Shown one piece after another: positions 16,514 through 23,175 of a stretch of DNA of 52,427 nucleotides. Each line of letters begins with the position of its first letter. The first letter of the stretch is position 1. Under the pieces are notes generated by a model. That model saw only the letters and a program-made list of their open reading frames with translations, made no database searches and had not been told where the DNA came from. The stretch is taken from contig JACRCP010000124.1 in NCBI GenBank assembly GCA_016218965.1, positions 1 to 52,427 on the forward strand. Direction: 5' to 3'. The position numbers and the translations under genes are program-made. This DNA is from Deltaproteobacteria bacterium. GTDB taxonomy: Bacteria > Myxococcota > SpSt-1050 > JACRCP01.

Positions 16514-17534
16514 GATCCGAATCGGGCAGAGGTCCATCGGTGGCGGGCAGCCGTGCTTCGTCATAGCCGAGGGTTGCGACAACCACCTCGGCAACATGGA
16601 GACGGCCAAAGAGATGGTTCGGCAGGCAAGGCTCGCCGGCGCGGACGCAATCAAGTTCCAGCATCACCTGCCCGACGAGGAGATGCTCCGCGAGGGCGTC
16701 CCGATGTCGGCCAACTTCAACATGCCGCTCTACGAGTTCCTCAAGCGGTACGCCTTGACGCTTGAGCAGCACGCCGAGTTGTTTCGTTGCTGTTGCGAGG
16801 TCGGCATCATGTACCTGTGCACGCCGTTCAGCCTCAAGGCGGCGCAGGAAATCAACGGGTTGGGCGTCGGGGCGTTCAAAATCGGTTCGGGAGAGATGAC
16901 GGATTTGCCGTCGCTCAAACGGATCGCCGCGTTCGGCAAACCCATGATCCTGTCCACCGGCATGTGCGAGCCGCACGAGATTGACGAGACGGTCGCCGCC
17001 CTGCGCCCCATCAACGACCAGCTTGTACTGATGAATTGCACGTCAGAATACCCTGCCGCACACGCGGACGTGAACTTGGGTTTCATCAGGGATCTCTCGG
17101 AGCGCACCGGGCTCATCGTGGGTCATTCGGACCACACGCCCGACATTCACACCTGTTTCGGCGCGGTGGCGATGGGGGCCAAGCTCATCGAAAAGCACTT
17201 CATCCTGGACAGGCGCCAGCCGGGGCCGGATCAGAGCGTCTCTATCGAGCCGCGGGAGTTGTATGAGCTTGTGCAGGGCGTGCGCCGGATTGAGGCGGCC
17301 ATGGGCGGGGAGAAAAAGATCCACGCGCTGGAGCGGCCGATTAGGGAGTGGGCGTACCGGAGCGTCGTGTCTCTTGTCCCCATCGCAAAGGGGACTCGAA
17401 TCGGCGATGGCATGGTCTGGACCAAACGGCCCGGCACTGGCATCCCCGCGCGCGAGTTCGACAAAGTGATGGGCCGCGTCGCAAAGGTGGACATCCCCAA
17501 GGACCACTTGATAAGGTGGGAGGAGTTGGAGTGA
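16503..17534 (+). CDS. N-acetylneuraminate synthase family protein (NeuB/LegI-like), set 2
   Basis: PEP-dependent nonulosonate synthase (343 aa). The barrel shows CFVIAEGCDNHLGNMETAKEM, ADAIKFQHHLP, FKIGSGEMTDLPSL, ILSTGM, MNCTSEYPAAHADVNL, GHSDHT and IEKHFILDRRQPGPDQSVSIEP. A C-terminal SAF domain covers about 280-343 (SVVSLVPIAKGTRIGDGMVWTKRPGTGIP). The core is of the neuraminate/legionaminate class. The start lies inside the 3' end of the CBS gene, and the stop overlaps the Gfo/Idh gene as GTGA. With the NeuC-type epimerase upstream it forms a standard two-step route to a nonulosonic acid. Confidence 0.93.
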   Translation: MAREIRIGQRSIGGGQPCFVIAEGCDNHLGNMETAKEMVRQARLAGADAIKFQHHLPDEEMLREGVPMSANFNMPLYEFLKRYALTLEQHAELFRCCCEVGIMYLCTPFSLKAAQEINGLGVGAFKIGSGEMTDLPSLKRIAAFGKPMILSTGMCEPHEIDETVAALRPINDQLVLMNCTSEYPAAHADVNLGFIRDLSERTGLIVGHSDHTPDIHTCFGAVAMGAKLIEKHFILDRRQPGPDQSVSIEPRELYELVQGVRRIEAAMGGEKKIHALERPIREWAYRSVVSLVPIAKGTRIGDGMVWTKRPGTGIPAREFDKVMGRVAKVDIPKDHLIRWEELE

Positions 17535-18583
17535 CGCTTCGGGTACTGTTCTGCGGCCTCGGGTCGATTGGCCAGCGGCATCTCCGGAACTTGCGGGCAC
17601 TGAAGGGGGATGACGTCGAGATTCTCGCCTGGCGGGCGCGGGGCGAAAGCCCAGTGCTAGACCCCGACATGACGGTGCGCGAAGGCGCCGTCCTCGAGTC
17701 GATGTATGGGATACGTTCGTTTGGCCGCCTTGAGGACGCTCTGGCCGAGCGTCCTTCGGTCGCATTCATCACCAATCCCAACACCATGCACCTTTCGACC
17801 GCATTGGCGGCCGCGCGGGTTGGTTGCCACCTTTTCATCGAGAAACCGGTGTCGCATTCACTCGAAGGCGCCGACGAGCTTGTGCGCGAGGTCGAGCGAA
17901 GAAAGCTCGCGGTCCTTGTCGCCTACCAGTTCAGGTTTCACCCCGGGCTTCAACTCGTCAAGCGGTACATCGACGAGGGTCAGCTCGGGAAGGTAACGTC
18001 GGCCCATATCGTGAACGGCGAGTACCTCCCGGGTTGGCATCCTTACGAGGACTACCGCCGGACGCACCCGGCGCGGCGCGATCTCGGCGGCGGGTGCCTT
18101 AGCATCCAGACCCACGAGATCGACTACGCTCTGTGGCTCTTCGGAATGCCCCGGCGAGTCTATGCGGCGGGCGGTCACCTGAGCGGGCTTGAGGTCGACG
18201 TGGAGGATTCCGTCGATCTCCTGCTCGACTGCCCGAGGGCCGATGGCAGGACGTTCCCCGTCCACGTCCACCTCGACTACCTCCAGCGACCGCCCCAGCG
18301 GGTCTGTGAGGTCGTCGGCGATGCCGGGAAGGTGGTTTTCGACTACTACCGAAACGTTGTGGAGTTCCACGACGTCCGGGGCGGCGAAGGCGAAAGGCAC
18401 AGCTTCGAGTCGTTCGAGCGCAACCGGATGTTCCTCGACCAGCTTTCGCACTTTTTGGATTGTGTCGAGGGCAGGGCGGTGCCGCTTGTTGATCTTCGTG
18501 AGGGAATTCGCGGCGTGGCGATCTCGGCGGCGGCAAGGGAGTCACTGGATACGGGACGGCCGGTGGAGATCCGCGATGTCTGA
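17531..18583 (+). CDS. Gfo/Idh/MocA-family oxidoreductase
   Basis: NAD(P)-dependent sugar oxidoreductase (350 aa). The N-terminal Rossmann motif is LFCGLGSIGQRHLRNLR (about 5-21), followed by AFITNPNTMHLSTA and the EKPVSHS motif with the conserved Lys. The C-terminal substrate domain holds GGGCLSIQTHEIDYALWLFG with the usual His. It starts at GTG 17531, overlapping the stop of NeuB. Family members oxidise or reduce sugar nucleotides and amino sugars. An oxidoreductase in this position is reminiscent of ptmF in Campylobacter legionaminate loci, though I cannot test homology. The 3' end overlaps the next gene by 8 bases. Confidence 0.9.
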   Translation: MTLRVLFCGLGSIGQRHLRNLRALKGDDVEILAWRARGESPVLDPDMTVREGAVLESMYGIRSFGRLEDALAERPSVAFITNPNTMHLSTALAAARVGCHLFIEKPVSHSLEGADELVREVERRKLAVLVAYQFRFHPGLQLVKRYIDEGQLGKVTSAHIVNGEYLPGWHPYEDYRRTHPARRDLGGGCLSIQTHEIDYALWLFGMPRRVYAAGGHLSGLEVDVEDSVDLLLDCPRADGRTFPVHVHLDYLQRPPQRVCEVVGDAGKVVFDYYRNVVEFHDVRGGEGERHSFESFERNRMFLDQLSHFLDCVEGRAVPLVDLREGIRGVAISAAARESLDTGRPVEIRDV

Positions 18584-19334
18584 ACACGTCCTTGCCCTGA
18601 TCCCGGCTCGTGGAGGCTCGAAAGGGATCCCCCGCAAGAACGTCACGATGGTTGGCGGAAAGCCGCTCATTGCGTGGTCCATAGGTCATGCGAAGGCGTC
18701 AAAACGGATCACGCGGCTGATTGTCTCGACAGACGATCAGGAGATAGCTGCCGTGTCCCGGGAGTGGGGCGCCGAGGTCCCGTTCATGCGCCCGGCCGAG
18801 TTTGCGCAGGACCTCTCGCCGGACATTGACGCATTCAGGCATGCGCTGTTGTGGCTCAACGAACACGAGGGATACGCGCCGGACATGGTCGTCCATCTCA
18901 GGGCGCCGGGGCCGGTTCGGCGGGTCGAGTTGATTGATCAGGCCATCGACCTGCTGGCGGCCCACCCGGAGGCCGACGCCGTCCGGTCGGTGAGCCTGGC
19001 GCTTCAGACTCCGTTCAAGATGTGGAAGATGCGGGAAGACGGGTTCATGGTTCCGGTATGCCGCATCGAAGGGATGAAGGACTCGCAGTCTGTGCCGCGG
19101 CAGATGCTCCCGCCGGTCTACTGGCAGTGCGGTTACGTGGACGTGCTCAGGCCGCGGGCGGTGCTCAAAATGAACTCGATGTGGGGGGAGCGTGTCCTTC
19201 CTTTCGTGATTCACGAGCAGATGTTCGAGATCGACTACCCCGAAAACGTGCCCGCGGTCGAGGATGCCCTGCGGCACCTCGAACACGGGACGTTACCGGG
19301 GCAAACCGAAGCGCGCGAAAGACACCCGGTGTAG
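18576..19334 (+). CDS. CMP-sugar synthetase (acylneuraminate cytidylyltransferase family), set 3
   Basis: Third cytidylyltransferase (252 aa) of the window. The CTP loop IPARGGSKGIPRKNV, RLIVSTDDQEIAAVS, GAEVPFMRPAEFAQDLSPD and FEIDYPENV are as in LegF/NeuA enzymes. The motif usually written R-P/A-T-S/T-P-x-R reads LRAPGPVRR here, so the Thr-Ser pair is replaced by Pro-Gly; activity may be altered or the base calls may be wrong there. ATG 18576 overlaps the end of the oxidoreductase gene. It stands before a SAF-less NeuB and is more similar to the 14267 protein than to the 6835 protein. Confidence 0.88.
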   Translation: MSEHVLALIPARGGSKGIPRKNVTMVGGKPLIAWSIGHAKASKRITRLIVSTDDQEIAAVSREWGAEVPFMRPAEFAQDLSPDIDAFRHALLWLNEHEGYAPDMVVHLRAPGPVRRVELIDQAIDLLAAHPEADAVRSVSLALQTPFKMWKMREDGFMVPVCRIEGMKDSQSVPRQMLPPVYWQCGYVDVLRPRAVLKMNSMWGERVLPFVIHEQMFEIDYPENVPAVEDALRHLEHGTLPGQTEARERHPV

Positions 19335-19345
19335 AGGAGGCTCGA

Positions 19346-20215
19346 ATGGGAAACACGGTGCGAATCGGTATGAACGAGGTGGGAGACGGGCGGCCGTGCC
19401 TCGTGGTGGCGGAGATCGGTATCAACCACAACGGCGACGTGGCCATCGCGAAAAGGCTCATAGAGGCAGCGGCGCTTTCGGGCTGCGGTGCGGTCAAGTT
19501 CCAGAAGCGCACGGTGAATGTTGTCTACACCGCCGAGGAACTGGCGAAGCCGCGCGAAAACCCTTTTGGGCCGACCAACGGGGACCTCAAGCGCGGGCTG
19601 GAGTTTGGCCGCGAGCAGTACGCCCAGATCGACGCGCACTGCAAGGCCGTCGGCATCCCGTGGTTTGCGTCGTGCTGGGACGAGGCGTCGGTTGACCTGA
19701 TCGAGACATTCAATCCGCCGTGCTACAAGATCGCCTCGGCAAGCCTTACCGACGACGGCCTCCTGAAGCACCATCGAAGATTCGGACGGCCGATCATCCT
19801 TTCGACCGGGATGAGCACGACCGGGCAGATCGACCACGCCGTCGAGGTCCTCGGCAAGCAGGACCTGATTCTCTTGCACACGAACAGCACGTACCCCTCG
19901 AAGGTCGAGGAGCTAAACCTCGGTGTCATCGCATTTCTCAAGAAGCGTTACGGAGTGCCCGTCGGTTATTCGGGCCACGAGGTGGGGCTGGCACCATCGG
20001 TCGCTGCGGCGGCCATGGGCGCGTGCATGATCGAGCGCCACATCACCCTCGACCGCTCGATGTGGGGGTCCGATCAGGCGGCCTCCGTCGAGCCGCAGGG
20101 TTTCATGAGGCTCGTCAAGGACATCCGGGCGATAGAGAAGGCGATGGGCGACGGCGCAAAAAGGGTCTACGAATCCGAGGTGTCGATCATGAAAAAGCTC
20201 CGGCGAAAAGGTTAA
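19346..20215 (+). CDS. N-acetylneuraminate synthase family protein lacking SAF domain, set 3
   Basis: NeuB-barrel protein of 289 aa. Motifs include CLVVAEIGINHNGDVAIAKR, VKFQKRTVNVVY, YKIASASLTDDGLL, ILSTGMST, LLHTNSTYPSKVEELNL, GYSGHEVG and IERHITLDRSMWGSDQAASVEP. It ends about 20 residues after the barrel (SEVSIMKKLRRKG) and has no SAF domain, whereas the paralogues at 2431 and 16503 do. In characterised enzymes the SAF domain of the partner subunit closes the active site, so substrate handling may differ. The ribosome site GAGGAGG is strong and well spaced before ATG 19346. A heptad element begins 4 bases after the stop. Confidence 0.9.
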   Translation: MGNTVRIGMNEVGDGRPCLVVAEIGINHNGDVAIAKRLIEAAALSGCGAVKFQKRTVNVVYTAEELAKPRENPFGPTNGDLKRGLEFGREQYAQIDAHCKAVGIPWFASCWDEASVDLIETFNPPCYKIASASLTDDGLLKHHRRFGRPIILSTGMSTTGQIDHAVEVLGKQDLILLHTNSTYPSKVEELNLGVIAFLKKRYGVPVGYSGHEVGLAPSVAAAAMGACMIERHITLDRSMWGSDQAASVEPQGFMRLVKDIRAIEKAMGDGAKRVYESEVSIMKKLRRKG

Positions 20216-20219
20216 GGAA

Positions 20220-20337
20220 GGCAATTTGGGATTTGGGATTTGGGATTTGAGAACTACACCACACAATTTAGGATTTCTGGATTTAGGATTTAGGATTTGA
20301 GGATGAAATCCCAAATTCCAAATCCCAAATCCCAAAT
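20220..20337. mobile_element. ORF-less inverted-heptad element, site 6
   Basis: The left part has GGCAATTTGGGATTTGG (20220-20236), continuing as three GGGATTT units. A TTTAGGA-type block follows at about 20267-20298. The right arm is ATG (20303-20305) plus AAATCCC/AAATTCC units to 20337. Left and right arms are reverse complements with about 50 bases between, so the whole can fold as a long hairpin. It contains no ORF of its own. Its first 17 bases are identical to the start of the element at 4895 that carries the four-helix-bundle ORF, so it looks like a deleted or non-autonomous relative. Confidence 0.6.
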
Positions 20338-21163
20338 GTCTGGTTCTCTGTTCGATCTCTCCGGGAGGGTTGCGGTCATCACCGGGGGCGCGGGGTTTTT
20401 GGGCCGCAGGCATGCCGAGGCGATCGCCGAGGCGGGCAGCGTTCCGGTCCTGATCGATATTGACGGCGATGCGGTGCGGGCGGCGGCCAGTGGGTTGGCG
20501 TCACGTCTTGGGTGCCGGGCCGAGGGCGTGTGCGCCGACATCACCAACGAGGCTGACATCGAGGGCGTGCTCAACAACGTCCTCGGGCGTTTCGGCCGGC
20601 TGGACATTCTTGTCAACAACGCGGCGAACAACCCCAAGATGGAGGCGGCCGGCGGGCAGAAGCAATGGTCGCGCCTCGAGCACTTCCCGTTGGACTCCTG
20701 GAATCTGGACCTTGCCGTGGGGCTGACAGGCGCATTCTTGTGCAGTCGCGTATTCGGGGCACACATGGCACGGGAGCGCAAGGGCGTGGTTCTCAACATC
20801 GCCTCGGATCTCGGTGTCATAGCCCCGGACCAGCGCATCTACCGAAAGGATGGGGTCCCCGAGGAACAACAGCCGGTCAAACCCGTGACGTACTCTGTCG
20901 TCAAGCACGGACTGATTGGCCTGACCAAGTATCTCGCAACTTACTGGGCCGGTTCGGGCGTGCGCGTGAACGCACTTTCGCCGGGCGGGGTCTTCAACGG
21001 GCAGGACGAGGCGTTCGTGAAAAAACTGTCGAACCTGATCCCCATGGGGCGGATGGCCAACGCCGGCGAGTACAAGGCGGCGGTGATATTCCTTGTCTCG
21101 GACGCCTCGTCATATATGACGGGGGCGAACGTTGTGATGGATGGAGGGAGGAGCGTTTGGTAG
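20303..21163 (+). CDS. Short-chain dehydrogenase/reductase, set 3
   Basis: Classical SDR (286 aa from 20303). After a repeat-encoded leader (MKSQIPNPKSQ) the family sequence starts [27 protein letters not shown] 20336, exactly at the end of the array, would give a normal 275-aa protein and may be the ancestral start. It shows NNAANNPK, IASDLGVIAPDQRIY for the catalytic Ser region, YSVVKHG for Tyr and Lys, and MTGANVVMDGGRSVW at the end. It is clearly a paralogue of the SDR at 4042; the shared repeat leader is a feature of the element, not of the enzyme. It resembles PtmA-type SDRs. The substrate is unknown. Confidence 0.9.
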   Translation: MKSQIPNPKSQMSGSLFDLSGRVAVITGGAGFLGRRHAEAIAEAGSVPVLIDIDGDAVRAAASGLASRLGCRAEGVCADITNEADIEGVLNNVLGRFGRLDILVNNAANNPKMEAAGGQKQWSRLEHFPLDSWNLDLAVGLTGAFLCSRVFGAHMARERKGVVLNIASDLGVIAPDQRIYRKDGVPEEQQPVKPVTYSVVKHGLIGLTKYLATYWAGSGVRVNALSPGGVFNGQDEAFVKKLSNLIPMGRMANAGEYKAAVIFLVSDASSYMTGANVVMDGGRSVW

Positions 21164-21169
21164 ACGCAC

Positions 21170-21194
21170 TTTGGGATTTGGGATTTGGGATTTC
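21170..21194. repeat. GGGATTT heptad array, site 7 (solo left arm)
   Basis: Three perfect GGGATTT units occupy 21173-21193, 10 bases after the stop of the SDR and 11 bases before the ATG of the GmhA-like gene. The array is stop-free in the frame of the isomerase, so a longer form from TTG 21157 is possible but unlikely. No right arm is seen nearby. Confidence 0.85.
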
Positions 21195-21204
21195 GGCGAA
21201 GAGC

Positions 21205-21765
21205 ATGCGGGCGTCGGCGGCGGAGAGCCTGGCTGCGCACCGGGTACTCATCCGGGAGTCGCTCCCCGTCCTGTGCCGCATCGCCGAAACGCTGGCGGCG
21301 GCGATCCACGGCGGGAACAAGGTGCTTCTCTTTGGCAACGGCGGCAGTGCGGCCGATGCCCAGCACGTCGCGGGGGAGCTGGTCGGGCGGTTTGCGCTTG
21401 GAAGCCGGCCGTGGCCGGCCGTGGCACTCACGACCGACACGTCAATCCTCACGGCCGTCGGGAACGATTACGGGTTTGCCGAAGTGTTCGCCCGGCAGGT
21501 CAAGGCGCTCGCGCGCCCGGGCGACGTCGCGGTCGGGATCAGTACGAGCGGCCGGTCGCCCAACGTGATTCGGGGTCTGAAGGCCGCGAAGACCCTGGGT
21601 GCGACGACGATCGGTTTCACCGGGGCCGACGGGCGGAAGATGGGGAAATACTGCGACACGCTTTTTGCCGCCCCTTCAGAAAAGACGCCCCGGATTCAGG
21701 AGCTTCACCTTCTGGCCTGGCACCTCGTCTGTCAAGAGGTCGAACGTGCCCTGCACAATGCGTGA
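21205..21765 (+). CDS. SIS-domain phosphosugar isomerase, GmhA-like
   Basis: Protein of 186 aa matching sedoheptulose-7-phosphate isomerases, the first step to ADP- or GDP-heptose. Motifs are LLFGNGGSAADAQHVAGELVGRF with the conserved Asp/His/Glu, ALTTDTSILTAVGNDYGFAEVFARQV, GISTSGRSPNV and IQELHLLAWHLVCQEVE. ATG 21205 gives the usual GmhA length; the upstream frame is open through a GGGATTT array. No heptose kinase or GmhB phosphatase is in the window, so a role with the transketolase (9072) or in modifying a ketose for set 3 is also possible. The stop abuts the next ATG with no gap. Confidence 0.92.
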   Translation: MRASAAESLAAHRVLIRESLPVLCRIAETLAAAIHGGNKVLLFGNGGSAADAQHVAGELVGRFALGSRPWPAVALTTDTSILTAVGNDYGFAEVFARQVKALARPGDVAVGISTSGRSPNVIRGLKAAKTLGATTIGFTGADGRKMGKYCDTLFAAPSEKTPRIQELHLLAWHLVCQEVERALHNA

Positions 21766-23175
21766 ATGTTCGTAATTGGGTGTGACAGTTTTTTGTCGCT
21801 TCGGAACGTCAGAAACGGGAAACTGGGACGGCTCCTCGACGGCCTTCATGTGCTCGTAGATCCCCACCAGCTTGACGGCAGCAAGGCCGTCTGTCCCGAG
21901 GGCTGCACGCTGGGTCCGCTTGTGGACTTTGATTCTTCGAAAGACCCGTCGCTTGCGCGGCTCATTGACGACACCTACACGGCCAGAAAGGCGTTTTTTG
22001 ATGGGTGGACGCTGTGGATTGCGTTGGCGAGCAGCAGCTTCAGGAACCATCCGGAGCGCCCGTTGCGCAGGACTGCAAGTCTCGGGATGGCAGGCGTCAG
22101 GTTCACAAGGGGGTGGCTTTGGGGCGCTGCCGGTAGCGCGCAAAGAGGGCGGAGAACGGTGGCGGATGCGCTTGGGCGCCACCCGGCCGCTGTCGAATAC
22201 CGGGAGATGTTCCGGAACGCGAGGCCCGCCGTCGTCGCCGGGTTCTCGCCCGAGGGACCCCGAGAAATGCTGCTTGTCGAGACCGCGAGGGCCGCGGGCA
22301 TACGCACGGCAGTGATGGTACGGTCCCGCGACAACCTGTCGGCGAAGATACACCACATGCCGCGCGCCGATCGGTATCTTGTCTGGTCCGAGGCGACCAA
22401 GTCGTTTTTTCTCAAGATGTACCCCGAGGTCGAACCTGAAGACGTCGTCGTCACGGGATCCCCCCAGTTTGACAGGCACAGGGATTCCGGCTTTGCGCTG
22501 GGGCGCGAGGAGCTTTTCGGCAGAGTCGGACTGGACCCGGCCAGGCCGCTGGTCGTTTACACGATGGCGACGCCGGGCCTGATAGACCTTGAGACAGACA
22601 TTGTTCAACACCTGGCCGACGCCGCGCACGCGCGGAAGTTCGCCGGCGGCGCACAACTTCTGGTCCGCGGACATCCGCGCATGTTTGGGTCGAACCTCCC
22701 CCTGCTTGCGAGGGAGTACGACGAGGCGAAGTGCTATCCCAAAAGAGGTTCGTCGCCGTACAGGAGCGCGGAGCACGAGGCGCACGTAGTGAGGCTGATA
22801 CTCGAAGACGAGCCGGTCCATCTGGCCACGCTCGCGTGCCAGGACGTGCAAGTGAACGTGTGCGGGACCATGACCATAGATTCGGCCATCTACGACAAAC
22901 CGACCGTCAATGTGTACTACGACATCCCCAGGGCCTCCCACGGGTTTTCGGTGCGGCGGTTCTACGAACGCTCGGACGTGAAAGAGATGATGGCCTACGG
23001 CGCCTCGCGCCTCGCGCGGAGCCCCGAGGAGTGCATCGCGCTGATCAACAGGTATCTTGAAGACCCGACGCTCGACGCCGCCGGCCGCCGCCGCGCCCGC
23101 GAGGAAGACTGCGGTCCCTTGGACGGCCGGGCGGGGGCAAGAATTGCCGAGGCGCTCAAGGAGCTGGCTGCGTGA
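21766..23175 (+). CDS. Predicted GT-B-fold transferase, TagF/KpsS-like (second copy)
   Basis: Not assignable to a named family. The 469-aa protein has, in its C-terminal half, VVVTGSPQFDRH, LLVRGHPRMFG and VNVCGTMTIDSAIYDKPTVNVYYD. These parallel GSPQFDS, RLHPKD and NASTLTLDACALDKPVVNI of the protein at 11036 and resemble CDP-glycerol glycerophosphotransferase or KpsS-type capsule transferases. The N-terminal 200 residues (MFVIGCDSFLSLRNVRNGKL) look unique, with an AGFSPEGPREMLLVETARAAGIRTAVMVRSR segment like a nucleotide-binding fold. The start codon immediately follows the isomerase stop. It lies beside set 3, so transfer of a CMP-activated acid is a reasonable guess. Confidence 0.6.
   Translation: MFVIGCDSFLSLRNVRNGKLGRLLDGLHVLVDPHQLDGSKAVCPEGCTLGPLVDFDSSKDPSLARLIDDTYTARKAFFDGWTLWIALASSSFRNHPERPLRRTASLGMAGVRFTRGWLWGAAGSAQRGRRTVADALGRHPAAVEYREMFRNARPAVVAGFSPEGPREMLLVETARAAGIRTAVMVRSRDNLSAKIHHMPRADRYLVWSEATKSFFLKMYPEVEPEDVVVTGSPQFDRHRDSGFALGREELFGRVGLDPARPLVVYTMATPGLIDLETDIVQHLADAAHARKFAGGAQLLVRGHPRMFGSNLPLLAREYDEAKCYPKRGSSPYRSAEHEAHVVRLILEDEPVHLATLACQDVQVNVCGTMTIDSAIYDKPTVNVYYDIPRASHGFSVRRFYERSDVKEMMAYGASRLARSPEECIALINRYLEDPTLDAAGRRRAREEDCGPLDGRAGARIAEALKELAA

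Noticed and set aside
17348..17530. 61-codon N-terminal extension of the Gfo/Idh oxidoreductase
   Set aside because: It lies wholly inside the NeuB coding region in another frame; GTG 17531 gives the normal family start and a GTGA overlap.
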